Shown here piece by piece: positions 27,481 to 36,392 of a stretch of DNA of 64,000 nt. The stretch is from contig JBJLIX010000001.1 in the NCBI GenBank assembly GCA_045563675.1, positions 620,001-684,000 of the forward strand, in the 5' to 3' direction. Position 1 is the stretch's first letter. Each line of letters opens with the position of its first letter. A program made the position numbers and the translations under genes. The notes beneath the pieces are model-generated. The model did not search any database. It saw only the letters and a list, made by a program, of their open reading frames with translations, and was not told the DNA's origin. This DNA is from AEGEAN-183 sp045563675. GTDB taxonomy: Bacteria > Pseudomonadota > Gammaproteobacteria > Magnimaribacterales > Magnimaribacteraceae.

Positions 27481-28149
27481 ATGTCAAAACTTAAAAATAT
27501 AATAGCCCCTTCTATACTGTCAGCTGATTTTGCAAGACTAGGGGAAGAAGTGGAATCCGTGTTATCTGCAGGAGCTGATTGGGTTCACTTTGATGTTATG
27601 GATAATCATTATGTTCCCAATCTCACTATGGGTCCAATGGTCTGTAGGGCACTCAGAAGCTATGGTATTAAAGCTCCTATAGATGTGCATTTAATGGTTA
27701 GGCCGGTCGATAGATTAATAGAAGACTTTGTAGAGGCAGGAGCAACATATATAACTTTTCACCCTGAAGCTTCTGACCATGTAGATAGGTCTATCCAACT
27801 CATTAAGGATAGTGGTTGTAAGGCAGGATTAGTTCTTAACCCCGCAAGCCCTGTGAGTTTGTTAGAAAATTGTTTGGATAAGTTAGATATGATCTTAATT
27901 ATGTCTGTAAATCCAGGATTTGGCGGTCAAGAATTTATACCGACAGTTAAAAACAAAATTGAAAAATTAAGAGAGATCATAGATCAGAAGAACCTAAAAA
28001 TAAGGCTAGAAGTTGATGGGGGTGTTAAGTTGGAGAATATAGCAGAAATATCTTCTGCTGGAGCCGATACCTTTGTTTCAGGATCTGGAATATTTGGTAA
28101 AAACGATTACAAAAAAATCATATCAAAGATGCGTGAAAAATTAATCTAG
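27481..28149 (+). CDS. rpe: Ribulose-phosphate 3-epimerase
   Basis: Rpe interconverts ribulose 5-phosphate and xylulose 5-phosphate in the pentose phosphate pathway. The 222-residue TIM-barrel protein has APSILSADFARLGEE (9-23), HFDVMDNHYVPNLT, the metal histidine in DVHLMVRP, MSVNPGFGGQ and LEVDGGVK. Phosphogluconate phosphatase (gph), often between rpe and trpE in gammaproteobacteria, is absent; only 18 bases separate rpe from trpE. Confidence 0.97.
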   Translation: MSKLKNIIAPSILSADFARLGEEVESVLSAGADWVHFDVMDNHYVPNLTMGPMVCRALRSYGIKAPIDVHLMVRPVDRLIEDFVEAGATYITFHPEASDHVDRSIQLIKDSGCKAGLVLNPASPVSLLENCLDKLDMILIMSVNPGFGGQEFIPTVKNKIEKLREIIDQKNLKIRLEVDGGVKLENIAEISSAGADTFVSGSGIFGKNDYKKIISKMREKLI

Positions 28150-28167
28150 ATTTTGTAAGGAATTCAA

Positions 28168-29613
28168 ATGTCTAAAAAACGAAAAGCTATTTCAATAGAA
28201 ATTTTAGCTGACTTAGAAACGCCACTAAGTGTTTTTAAGAAATTAGGCAATCAACCTTTTTCTTATCTTTTTGAATCAGTAGAAGGAGGAGAAAAATGGG
28301 CACGATATTCACTAATTGGATTACCTGCATCAACAGTACTTAAGGTTTTCAAGAATGAAATTCAGATTTGGAAAAAAGGCGAGATAGAAGAGAAATTTAT
28401 TGTAGATGATCCATTAAAGTACATTGAAGATTATCAGGAAAATATAGATGTAGATATCAGTGATGATCTGCCAGTTTTCACAGGGGGGTTAGTGGGTTAC
28501 TTAGGCTATGACTGTATAAAATATATAGAACCAAAATTATCTAAAAATGATCTTCCTGACCCTCTAGGAACCCCAGATGCACTATTCATGCTTTCAGAAG
28601 AAGTGGCTGTATTTGATAATTTAAATAATAAGGTACATCTTATAGTGCTTTCTAAAAGTGATTCACAGGAAGATATTTTTAAAGCTCAAAAGAAACTTAA
28701 AAGCTTATCGAAAAAATTGCTTATCCCCTTAACACAAGAGAGTTCTCAAAAAGTTCAACATCCAGCAACTGAAAAGGATTTTATTTCTGGTTTTGGGGAG
28801 AAGGAATTTAAAAAAACAGTTGAAAAAATAAAAGAATATATAAGGGCAGGAGATGTTATGCAGGTTGTTTGTTCACAAAGGATGTCTGTTCCTTTTACTT
28901 CCGATCCTGTTGAATTATATCGATCAATCAGGCATCTAAACCCTTCCCCTTATCTCTATTACTTGAATTTAGAAGATTTTCACATAGTAGGTTCTTCCCC
29001 AGAGATTCTAGCTAGATTAGAAGATGGAGAAGTAACTGTTAGGCCTATAGCTGGAACCAGAAGAAGAGGTAAGGATGAACAGGATGATTTAGATATGGAA
29101 AAGGATATGATTAATGATCCTAAAGAAATAGCTGAACACCTTATGCTTATTGATTTAGGAAGAAATGATGTAGGAAGAATAGCAGAACCTGGGACAGTGG
29201 AGGTAACCCAAAAATTTGGAATAGAGAAATATAGTCATGTTATGCATATGGTTTCTAATATCAAAGCAACGCTAAAAAAAGGGATGAAAGCTATGGACGT
29301 TTTCAGAGCTACCTTCCCCGCAGGCACTCTATCAGGAGCTCCAAAAATTCGAGCCATGGAAATCATAGAAGAGTTTGAACCGGTAAAAAGAGGTATTTAC
29401 GGGGGAGCGGTAGGATATTTTTCTTGGCAGGGGAATATGGATATGGCAATAGCCATAAGAACCGCAATCATTAAAGATAGCGTGCTCTATATACAAGCTG
29501 GAGGTGGTTTTGTTGCTGATTCTGATCCAGACTTAGAATGGAAAGAGTCTTTGAATAAAGGTAGAGCTATTTTCAAAGCTGTTGAAATGGTTCAAGAAAA
29601 GCTGAAAGGTTAG
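28168..29613 (+). CDS. trpE: Anthranilate synthase component I
   Basis: TrpE makes anthranilate from chorismate with ammonia from TrpG, the first committed step to tryptophan. The 481 residues include the N-terminal regulatory FESVEGGEKWARYS (feedback-inhibition region, normally LLES) and the chorismate-binding core DVMQVVCSQRMS, PSPYLYYLN, RPIAGTRRRG, DLGRNDVGRI and TFPAGTLSGAPK. No leader peptide or attenuator fits in the 18-base gap upstream, so trp expression likely depends on a promoter before rpe or amgK. Confidence 0.97.
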   Translation: MSKKRKAISIEILADLETPLSVFKKLGNQPFSYLFESVEGGEKWARYSLIGLPASTVLKVFKNEIQIWKKGEIEEKFIVDDPLKYIEDYQENIDVDISDDLPVFTGGLVGYLGYDCIKYIEPKLSKNDLPDPLGTPDALFMLSEEVAVFDNLNNKVHLIVLSKSDSQEDIFKAQKKLKSLSKKLLIPLTQESSQKVQHPATEKDFISGFGEKEFKKTVEKIKEYIRAGDVMQVVCSQRMSVPFTSDPVELYRSIRHLNPSPYLYYLNLEDFHIVGSSPEILARLEDGEVTVRPIAGTRRRGKDEQDDLDMEKDMINDPKEIAEHLMLIDLGRNDVGRIAEPGTVEVTQKFGIEKYSHVMHMVSNIKATLKKGMKAMDVFRATFPAGTLSGAPKIRAMEIIEEFEPVKRGIYGGAVGYFSWQGNMDMAIAIRTAIIKDSVLYIQAGGGFVADSDPDLEWKESLNKGRAIFKAVEMVQEKLKG

Positions 29614-29616
29614 ATC

Positions 29617-30180
29617 ATGTTATTAATGATAGATAACTATGATTCTTTTACTTACAACCTAGTGCAATATTTTTGCCAGCTTGGTCAAAATGTAGATGTC
29701 ATTCGAAATGATTTAGTTTCCATCAAAGAGGTCGAAAAGATAAAACCTAAGTTCTTAGTTATATCTCCTGGTCCTTGTACTCCTGATGAAGCCGGGATAT
29801 CTGTAGATTTAATAAAAAGATTTAAAGATGAAATACCCGTATTGGGAGTTTGCTTAGGTCATCAGTGTTTAGGCTCTGCTTTTGGCGCAAATATAGTCAG
29901 AGCCGAGAACGTTATGCATGGTAAATTATCTAAAGTCTCTCACAATGAACAAGGGGTTTTCAGGGGAATTAAAAACCCTATAAAAGCAGTAAGATATCAT
30001 TCTTTAGTTGTAGAAAGAGACAGCCTAGATAAGGATTTCATTATTAATTCATGGACTGATGACAATATTATTATGGGATTCCAGCATAACTCCTTACCCT
30101 TGGTAGGTTTCCAATTTCATCCTGAATCAATAGAAACTGAACAAGGTATGAACCTATTAGAGAATTATCTTAAGATATAA
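29617..30180 (+). CDS. trpG: Anthranilate synthase component II (glutamine amidotransferase)
   Basis: TrpG releases ammonia from glutamine for TrpE. The 187 residues match the class I amidotransferase domain: the start LMIDNYDSFTYNLVQYF, the nucleophile in GVCLGHQCLG, the oxyanion and dyad residues, and the final FQFHPES. It is unfused to TrpD, unlike E. coli. It lies three bases after trpE and nine before trpD. The same subunit may also serve PabB, as in several bacteria; that is inference. Confidence 0.96.
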   Translation: MLLMIDNYDSFTYNLVQYFCQLGQNVDVIRNDLVSIKEVEKIKPKFLVISPGPCTPDEAGISVDLIKRFKDEIPVLGVCLGHQCLGSAFGANIVRAENVMHGKLSKVSHNEQGVFRGIKNPIKAVRYHSLVVERDSLDKDFIINSWTDDNIIMGFQHNSLPLVGFQFHPESIETEQGMNLLENYLKI

Positions 30181-30189
30181 AGATTACTT

Positions 30190-31206
30190 ATGAATATTGT
30201 AGAAAGTATCAAAATAATAATGAGTGGAAGAGATCTCAATAGGAAGGAGATGTCTTCTGTAATAAACCAAATCCTTACAGGGTTAGCTTCAGATGCACAA
30301 ATAGGGGCATTTTTGGTCGCATTAAATATTAAAGGTGAATCTATAGAAGAAATCATTGGTGCCGCTGAAGTAATGAGAAGTCTTTCTTCAAAGGTTCTAG
30401 TTGATAAAACTAATCTGGTTGATACTTGTGGAACAGGCGGAGTAGGTAAGAAAATTTTTAATGTTTCCACTACTGCTGCTTTTCTAGCAAGCTCATGTGG
30501 TGCGAAGGTAGCAAAACATGGAAATCGAAGTGTAACTAGAAGCAGTGGAAGTGCCGACCTCATAGAAAGTAGTGGTGTATCAATAGATCTTAATCCTGAG
30601 CAAGTGAAAGATTGTATCGAAGAAGTAGGAATAGGTTTTATGTTTGCTCCTGCACATCATGGCGCTATGAAATATGCTGCAGGTCCCAGAAAGGACCTTG
30701 CTATTAAAACAATTTTTAATCTTTTAGGTCCTCTAACCAATCCAGCAGGAACTACAAGACAAGTTATGGGGGTATATGACATCAAATGGGTTAGGCCAGT
30801 AGCTGAGGTGTTAAAAGAGTTAGGTAGTGAACATGTCATGGTAGTTCATTCTGAGGATGGTTTAGATGAAATAAGTATTGGTTCTTTGACTAATGTAGCA
30901 GAGCTAAAAGACGGGAAAATAAGTGAGTATGTTATTTCACCAGAAGACTTTGGTTTTAATTTTTCTTCTATTGATGATTTACTAGTTAATTCGACCAAAG
31001 AGAGTTTGAACCTCTCAAGGAAGGCATTGAATGGCGAAATTGAAGCAGCAAGTAATATGATCTCAATGACTTCAGGTGCGGCGCTTTATGTAGCAGGTAT
31101 TGTAAATGATATTAAGGAAGGTGTTGAATTTTCCCAAAAGAATTTAAAAAATGGAAAAGCAGTCCAAAAGCTCGAAGAGCTTAGGCTCTTTACGAATAAC
31201 TTATAG
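30190..31206 (+). CDS. trpD: Anthranilate phosphoribosyltransferase
   Basis: TrpD adds the phosphoribosyl group of PRPP to anthranilate. The 338 residues match the stand-alone family, with VDTCGTGGVGKKIFNVSTT, AKHGNRSVTRSSGSADLIES, MFAPAHHGAMKYAAGPRKDL and LLGPLTNPAG. It sits between trpG and trpC with short gaps. Confidence 0.97.
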   Translation: MNIVESIKIIMSGRDLNRKEMSSVINQILTGLASDAQIGAFLVALNIKGESIEEIIGAAEVMRSLSSKVLVDKTNLVDTCGTGGVGKKIFNVSTTAAFLASSCGAKVAKHGNRSVTRSSGSADLIESSGVSIDLNPEQVKDCIEEVGIGFMFAPAHHGAMKYAAGPRKDLAIKTIFNLLGPLTNPAGTTRQVMGVYDIKWVRPVAEVLKELGSEHVMVVHSEDGLDEISIGSLTNVAELKDGKISEYVISPEDFGFNFSSIDDLLVNSTKESLNLSRKALNGEIEAASNMISMTSGAALYVAGIVNDIKEGVEFSQKNLKNGKAVQKLEELRLFTNNL

Positions 31207-31210
31207 GAAA

Positions 31211-32005
31211 ATGAAAAATAGTTATTTAGATAAAATTTTAGAAGATGCAAAAAATTCTCTATCTGAAAGAAAGAGTTTAATTCCTTTATCAAAATTAAAG
31301 CTAAATATAGAGCAAAGCGAACCTTCAAGAGGATTTATAAGAGGGATCAAAGAATCTCTAGAAAAGAATAAAATAGGAATAATTGCTGAAATAAAAAAGG
31401 CCAGTCCAAGCCAAGGGGTTATAAGAAAAGAATTCAATCCGATTGAATTAGCTAGAAATTATGAAGATGCAAATGCTACCTGTTTAAGTGTATTAACCAA
31501 TAGACCTTTCTTTGAAGGTTCTATTGATCATTTATCAGAAGTAAAGAGATCAATCAAATTACCTGTCCTTAGAAAGGATTTTATAGTTGATGAGTATCAA
31601 ATTTATGAAAGCAAATTATATGGAGCCGATTGTATTTTATTAATAGTGGCCGCTTTATCTGATATACAACTGAAGGATTATTTAGAATTATCTTCCCACT
31701 TACAATTAGATGTTTTAATAGAAGTTCATTCGGAGGAGGAGATGGAAAGAGCATTGAACTTTAATCCTAAACTTATAGGAATTAATAATAGAGATTTAAA
31801 AACTTTCGAAATTAGTCTATCTACAACAGAGAGATTATCTCGGTTAGCAACTAAAGATATAGTTCTTGTCTCTGAAAGTGGTATTAAAACAAAAAGGGAT
31901 ATAGAGAAAATTAAATCTTATGGAGTTAATGTCTTCTTGGTAGGTGAGACTTTCATGAGATCTGCAGATCCTGGAAGGGAGTTGCAAGAACTTTTCTTTA
32001 GCTAG
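31211..32005 (+). CDS. trpC: Indole-3-glycerol phosphate synthase
   Basis: TrpC closes the indole ring from the anthranilate deoxyribulose phosphate. I place the start at the ATG at 31211, four bases after the trpD stop, giving 264 residues. A longer in-frame start at 31151 would bury 20 codons in trpD and adds residues foreign to the family. Motifs are KSYLDKIL-like N-terminus, IIAEIKKASPSQGVI, the catalytic LRKDFIVDEYQIYES, IGINNRDLKTF and LVSESGI. It is not fused to TrpF. trpF, trpB and trpA are not in the window. Confidence 0.96.
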   Translation: MKNSYLDKILEDAKNSLSERKSLIPLSKLKLNIEQSEPSRGFIRGIKESLEKNKIGIIAEIKKASPSQGVIRKEFNPIELARNYEDANATCLSVLTNRPFFEGSIDHLSEVKRSIKLPVLRKDFIVDEYQIYESKLYGADCILLIVAALSDIQLKDYLELSSHLQLDVLIEVHSEEEMERALNFNPKLIGINNRDLKTFEISLSTTERLSRLATKDIVLVSESGIKTKRDIEKIKSYGVNVFLVGETFMRSADPGRELQELFFS

Positions 32006-32017
32006 ATAATTTGTAGA

Positions 32018-32227
32018 ATGAAAAATATTGGTTTAGTTTTCTTACTAGGGGGTTGGATAGCTTTGACCGTATATGGCGTTTATAGAGGAGTCCTAGAGGC
32101 AGAATTTATAGTTTTTAAAATATCTATCTCTGTAGTTTGGATAGGCTTTCTAATTCTGTTAATTTCAGCTCTTAGACAGAGATTTAAGGAGTCTAAGAAG
32201 GATCCTTATAAAGATGTGGAGGTTTAG
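32018..32227 (+). CDS. Small two-segment membrane protein of unknown function
   Basis: A 69-residue protein with two hydrophobic segments (about 4-20 and 30-49), and a charged cytoplasmic tail RQRFKESKKDPYKDVEV. I do not recognise an established family function. It is 12 bases after trpC and two bases before the ybjQ homologue in the same direction, so it is likely expressed with it; the pair may act together at the membrane. Codon and base use look like its neighbours. Confidence 0.6.
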   Translation: MKNIGLVFLLGGWIALTVYGVYRGVLEAEFIVFKISISVVWIGFLILLISALRQRFKESKKDPYKDVEV

Positions 32228-32229
32228 AA

Positions 32230-32550
32230 ATGTTAGTTGTATCAAGTCCTGATGTACCAGGAAAGAGGATAATTAAAACTTTAGGTTTAGTTAAAGGCAA
32301 TACTATAAGAGCAAGACATATTGGCAAAGACATTCTTGCGGTATTTAAGAATATTGTGGGAGGAGAAATCCAAGAATATACGAAACTAATGGCAGAGAGC
32401 AGAGAGCAAGCTATAGATCGAATGATAAAGGACGCAGAAAGCCATGGGGCCAATGCCATAATTAGTGTTTCTACAACTACTTCAGTAATCTCACAAGGAG
32501 CAGCTGAGCTCCTAATTATAGGAACAGCTGTTGTAATTGAAGACGAGTAA
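32230..32550 (+). CDS. YbjQ family (UPF0145) heavy-metal-binding-like protein
   Basis: A 106-residue protein of the YbjQ/DUF74 family, a pentamer-forming small fold in known structures and of unsettled function. Family hallmarks are VVSSPDVPGKRIIKTLGLVKGNTIRARHIGKDI in order, the helix RMIKDAESHGANAIISVS, and the glycine-bearing ending. It ends facing the RRM gene, with a shared hairpin in between. Confidence 0.85.
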   Translation: MLVVSSPDVPGKRIIKTLGLVKGNTIRARHIGKDILAVFKNIVGGEIQEYTKLMAESREQAIDRMIKDAESHGANAIISVSTTTSVISQGAAELLIIGTAVVIEDE

Positions 32551-32552
32551 AG

Positions 32553-32578
32553 ATTAAGCTAAAGGTTTAGCTTCTTTC
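32553..32578. terminator. Putative bidirectional terminator hairpin
   Basis: Between the convergent ybjQ-like and RRM genes, AAGCTAAA (32556-32563) and TTTAGCTT (32566-32573) are perfect inverted repeats around GG. With realistic loop geometry this is a 7-bp stem and a 4-base loop, with a T-rich run downstream on the plus strand. The hairpin covers the stop codon of the RRM gene. The stem is AU-rich and the T tract is short, so strength is uncertain. Confidence 0.4.
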
Positions 32579-32812
32579 GCTAGCTGTATCAACTCTCAAC
32601 TCTCTACCACCAAAGTCCTTTCCATTTAGAGTTTCAATAGCAGATTGTCCAGCTTCTGTAGATTCCATTTCTACAAAACCAAAACCTTTTGATCTGCCCG
32701 ATCTTCCTTCGGTGATTATTCTAACAGCCTTTACAGGGCCTGCTTGAGCAAAGTGAGCTTCAAGTTCTTCTTCCGTGGCACTCCAAGGAAGGTTTCCAAC
32801 ATATAGATTCAT
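32567..32812 (-). CDS. RRM-domain RNA-binding protein
   Basis: An 81-residue single RNA recognition motif. RNP2 is LYVGNLPW (3-10) and RNP1 is SKGFGFVEM (near 41-49), with the helix AEEELEAHF-like segment between strands. There is no glycine-rich tail, unlike cyanobacterial Rbp proteins. Proteins of this type are probable RNA chaperones or regulators of mRNA fate, often cold-induced; the targets are unknown here. It is monocistronic and has its own likely promoter. Confidence 0.93.
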   Translation of the reverse strand: MNLYVGNLPWSATEEELEAHFAQAGPVKAVRIITEGRSGRSKGFGFVEMESTEAGQSAIETLNGKDFGGRELRVDTASERS

Positions 32813-32842
32813 TATTTTCCTTTTTTCAAATAATAGTGATTT

Positions 32843-32879
32843 GCGGGTCGCATGATACTTATGTAAAACTTTTTAGCAA
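32843..32879 (-). promoter_or_regulatory. Putative promoter of the RRM gene with GC-rich discriminator
   Basis: On the minus strand, TTGCTA (32879-32874) is followed after 16 bases by TATCAT (32857-32852) and immediately by GCGACCCGC (32851-32843). Both hexamers match consensus at 4/6. The block GCGACC directly after the -10 is identical to that at rpoZ. The 5' leader to the ATG at 32812 would be about 35 bases. Confidence 0.4.
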
Positions 32880-32902
32880 TAAATTTAATTAACTTTTCAC
32901 AA

Positions 32903-33535
32903 TTAAATGTAATAGCTTGTTGATGTCATTACTTTAGCAACTAAAGACATTCCTTTCTTTACTTCTTGAGGTAATTCAGAAGCTCCAGCTTCTTTAGCTT
33001 CTTCAGCATGGGTATCTTCATCTTTTCGCATTTGCTTTATAATTTTTTTTGATCTTTTATCATTTTTAGAAACAGCATCTAAATGACTATCTAGATGTTT
33101 AACTACTTGCTTTTCTGTTTCTTCCACAAAACCTAGACTCCACTTATCTCCAGCAAGACCTGACAAAACTCCCATTGAAAAAGAAACTCCGTACCATATT
33201 GGATTTAGAACGCTAGAATTGCTTTGAAGCTCGTTAAGTCTTTTGTTACACCAATATAAATGGTCTTCTTCTTCCTCTGCAGCTTTAGTTAAGTGCTCTT
33301 TTAATGTTTTATTTTGAGTGGCAATACTTTGCCCCCTATACAAAGCTTGAGCGCATACTTCACCTGCATGGTTTACTCTCATTAGTCCAGCCGAATGATT
33401 TCTTTCATCTTCATTCATACTCTTTTCTGCAACAAGCTCTCCTGGGTAAGCTCTTTTAGATTCTTCTCTGTTAGAGAAAGAGGATTGTAACCCCTTATCA
33501 AATTCAATTATGATTTGGTCTATGATATCTGTCAT
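32903..33535 (-). CDS. coq7: Coq7-type demethoxyubiquinone hydroxylase
   Basis: A 210-residue di-iron hydroxylase for the C6 (last ring) hydroxylation of ubiquinone, replacing the flavin enzyme UbiF of E. coli. Ferritin-like iron ligands are visible in RVNHAGEVCAQALYRGQ, EEEEDHLYWCNKRL, GFVEETEKQVVKHLDSHL and DEDTHAEEA. It overlaps purD by four bases (ATGA), so it is made with purine enzymes. The oxygen requirement implies aerobic ubiquinone synthesis. Confidence 0.94.
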   Translation of the reverse strand: MTDIIDQIIIEFDKGLQSSFSNREESKRAYPGELVAEKSMNEDERNHSAGLMRVNHAGEVCAQALYRGQSIATQNKTLKEHLTKAAEEEEDHLYWCNKRLNELQSNSSVLNPIWYGVSFSMGVLSGLAGDKWSLGFVEETEKQVVKHLDSHLDAVSKNDKRSKKIIKQMRKDEDTHAEEAKEAGASELPQEVKKGMSLVAKVMTSTSYYI

Positions 33536-34812
33536 TTCTCTCTTTTTATTGCTCTATATCCTATATCAGATCTATAGAAACAATCCTTCCAAACAATATT
33601 TTCAACACAATTATAAGCATTTTTATGGGCTTCAGTTGTATTTTTGCCTAAAGCAGTTACACAGAGAACTCGACCACCACACGTTAAAATCTTATTATCT
33701 TTAACTTCTGTTCCAGCATGAAATACTTTAAGAAATTCAGTTTCTTTTGGTAATCCATTTATTTGATGACCGTTTTTATAAGAACCAGGATATCCTCCAG
33801 AAGACATTACTACCCCTAGGGCTACCTCAGATCTCCAGTCTAATTCTTGCTCTTGTAAATTCCCTTCAGCCGTTTGTAGACATAATTCAATTAGATCTGA
33901 TTTTAGTCTCATAAGTATAGGTTGGGTTTCAGGGTCTCCGAATCTGCAATTAAATTCTAATACCTTTATATTATTATCTTTATCTATCATTAGGCCTGCA
34001 TAAAGAAACCCTTGGTAAGATATTCCTTCTTTAGACATACCTTGAATTGTTGGATAAATAACTTTATCCATAATTTCCTTATGTAAAGATTTTGTAATAA
34101 TTGGTGCAGGTGAATAGGCCCCCATTCCTCCCGTATTTGGACCCTTGTCTTGATTGTCTCTAGCTTTATGATCTTGAGATGAAGCAAGAGGAATTGCTCT
34201 TTTACCATCTGTTAGAACAATAAAGCTAGCTTCTTCTCCTGTTAAAAACTCCTCTATAACTACTTTATTTCCTGCGTCACCAAAGGCTTTATGTTCAAGA
34301 CATTCCTGAATTGCAGTAACTGCCTCTTCATAATTATTTGCTATCGTTACTCCTTTACCTGCAGCTAAGCCATCTGCTTTTATGACAACAGGGAAAGATG
34401 ATTTATTTAAATAATCTAAAGCCTGTTTTTGATCTACAAAGGATCTATATGCAGCTGTAGGGATCTTATATTTAGTAAGAAATTTTTTCATAAACTCCTT
34501 TGATCCTTCCAGCTGAGATGCTTTTTTACTTGGTCCAAAACATTTTAATCCTTTCAGTTTAAAAGAGTCTGTAATACCTTCTACCAAGGGAACCTCTGGG
34601 CCAATAATGGTTAGGTCTATTTTTCTTTCAGAAGCAAATTCAACCAGTTTATTTATATCTTCAGCAGGTATATTGATATTTTGAATGTTGTCATCTTTTT
34701 CAGTCCCCCCATTTCCAGGGGCTACATAAACTTGAGTTACTAATTTACTTTTTGTTGCCTTCCAAGCCAATGCATGCTCTCTACCACCACCTCCAACTAT
34801 TAAGACCTTCAT
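33532..34812 (-). CDS. purD: Phosphoribosylamine-glycine ligase
   Basis: PurD makes glycinamide ribonucleotide in purine synthesis. The 426-residue ATP-grasp enzyme begins MKVLIVGGGGREHALAWK and has VIKADGLAAGKGV, EEFLTGEEAS, QDHKARDNQDKGPNTGGMGAYSP and the late EFNCRFGDPETQ. It follows purH by one base in the fis-purH-purD-coq7 unit, the usual gammaproteobacterial order. Confidence 0.97.
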   Translation of the reverse strand: MKVLIVGGGGREHALAWKATKSKLVTQVYVAPGNGGTEKDDNIQNINIPAEDINKLVEFASERKIDLTIIGPEVPLVEGITDSFKLKGLKCFGPSKKASQLEGSKEFMKKFLTKYKIPTAAYRSFVDQKQALDYLNKSSFPVVIKADGLAAGKGVTIANNYEEAVTAIQECLEHKAFGDAGNKVVIEEFLTGEEASFIVLTDGKRAIPLASSQDHKARDNQDKGPNTGGMGAYSPAPIITKSLHKEIMDKVIYPTIQGMSKEGISYQGFLYAGLMIDKDNNIKVLEFNCRFGDPETQPILMRLKSDLIELCLQTAEGNLQEQELDWRSEVALGVVMSSGGYPGSYKNGHQINGLPKETEFLKVFHAGTEVKDNKILTCGGRVLCVTALGKNTTEAHKNAYNCVENIVWKDCFYRSDIGYRAIKREK

Positions 34813-34813
34813 T

Positions 34814-36379
34814 TTAATGTCTGAAATGTCTCATGCCGGTAAAGATCATTGCTATATCTGCTTCATCTGCTGCCTGAATAATCTCTTCATCTCTTATAGA
34901 GCCCCCAGGTTGAATAATAGAAGTAATACCCATCTCAGCTGCTACATCTATTCCATCTCGAAATGGAAAAAAAGCATCAGAAGCCATTGCACTTCCTTTA
35001 GTATCAAATCCTCTTTCTCTTGCTTTAGAAGCAGCTATTTGTGCACTATCAATTCTACTCATTTGACCTGCTCCAATGCCTATAGTTTGATTTTCTTTAG
35101 CGTAAATAATGGCATTTGATTTAACGAACTTACAAACCTTCCAGGCAAATAAACAATTCTCAATTTCTTCCTCAGAAGGTTTTCTTGTACTGGCAAACTT
35201 TAAGTCTTCATTAGTTATTACTCCATTATCTGTTTCTTGAACTAATAGACCATCTGTAATACTAAGAAACTTCCATGCTTTAATTGAATCCTCCATAGTC
35301 TTAAGATCCAAAACCCTAATATTTTCTTTAGTTTTTAAAATCTCTTTTGAAGATGTTGAAATACCAGGGGCTATAATTACTTCCACAAATTGATTATCAA
35401 TTATTTGTTGAGCAGTTTGGTCTTCTAGCTTTCTATTGAAGGCAATAATCCCTCCAAATGCAGAAGTTTGATCTGCTTCAAAAGCCTTTTGATAAGCTTG
35501 AGTTAAATCTTTATTAGAAGCCACACCACAAGGATTTGCATGTTTTACAATTACACAAGTAGGGTCTTTAAAGCTACGAACACACTCAACTGCTGCATCA
35601 GTATCAGCTATATTGTTGTAGGATAGTTGTTTCCCTTGTACTTGAGTAGCGTTACCTACTCCATTGCCTTGTTTTGTGTTATCTATATAAAGGGCTGCTT
35701 TTTGATGTGGGTTCTCCCCATAACGCATTATTTCTTTTCTTTGAAATTTAGCAAAAATACGATCAGGAAAATCATCTTCATAAAGGTGAGATAAATAGCC
35801 TGAAATAATAGTATCGTAATTTGCTGTATGGTTAAAAGCCTTTGTGGCCAGAGAACTTCTCATTTTTTGTGAAAGAGCACCCTCATTTATTTTCATTTCT
35901 TCTAGAACAAGAGGGTAATCATCTGGATTTACAACAACACCTACAAATTTATTATTTTTAGCTGCTGACCTGATCATACTAGGTCCGCCTATATCAATAT
36001 TTTCTATTGCTTCTTCTTGTGTGACGTCATTTTTAGAAATAGTTTCCAAAAATGGATAAAGATTTACTATGACTAAATCTATAGGAAGAATATTATTTTC
36101 TTCCATTACTTCTTTATCAACTTCTCTCCTTGACAATATCCCACCATGAATTTTTGGGTGAAGAGTTTTTACTCTACCATTCATCATTTCAGGAAATTCA
36201 GTATATTGACTTACTTCAGTTGCAGGGATTCCTTTTTCGATTAGACTTTTTAACGTACCACCAGTAGAAAGAATTTCTATCCCAAAATCTTTAACTAAGA
36301 CTGAACAAAAATCTTCTACATCTTTCTTATTAGATACGCTGACTAGAGCTCTTTTGATTTGATTGGCTTTTTCTGCCAT
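34814..36379 (-). CDS. purH: Bifunctional AICAR transformylase/IMP cyclohydrolase
   Basis: PurH does the last two steps to IMP. The 521 residues have an N-terminal MGS-like cyclohydrolase domain (STGGTLKSLIEKGIPATEVS, MNGRVKTLHPKIHGGIL) and a C-terminal transformylase domain with YGENPHQKAALY, the catalytic IVKHANPCGVA and MASDAFFPFRDGID. The gene starts 13 bases after fis. Confidence 0.97.
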   Translation of the reverse strand: MAEKANQIKRALVSVSNKKDVEDFCSVLVKDFGIEILSTGGTLKSLIEKGIPATEVSQYTEFPEMMNGRVKTLHPKIHGGILSRREVDKEVMEENNILPIDLVIVNLYPFLETISKNDVTQEEAIENIDIGGPSMIRSAAKNNKFVGVVVNPDDYPLVLEEMKINEGALSQKMRSSLATKAFNHTANYDTIISGYLSHLYEDDFPDRIFAKFQRKEIMRYGENPHQKAALYIDNTKQGNGVGNATQVQGKQLSYNNIADTDAAVECVRSFKDPTCVIVKHANPCGVASNKDLTQAYQKAFEADQTSAFGGIIAFNRKLEDQTAQQIIDNQFVEVIIAPGISTSSKEILKTKENIRVLDLKTMEDSIKAWKFLSITDGLLVQETDNGVITNEDLKFASTRKPSEEEIENCLFAWKVCKFVKSNAIIYAKENQTIGIGAGQMSRIDSAQIAASKARERGFDTKGSAMASDAFFPFRDGIDVAAEMGITSIIQPGGSIRDEEIIQAADEADIAMIFTGMRHFRH

Positions 36380-36392
36380 CTAGATTTACAGC

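Noticed and set aside
28150..28167. Trp leader/attenuator before trpE
   Set aside because: Only 18 bases separate rpe and trpE, too short for a leader peptide and hairpins.
31151..31210. Longer trpC start 60 bases upstream
   Set aside because: It lies inside trpD and adds Lys/Ser-rich residues not typical of the family; the ATG at 31211 fits spacing and length.
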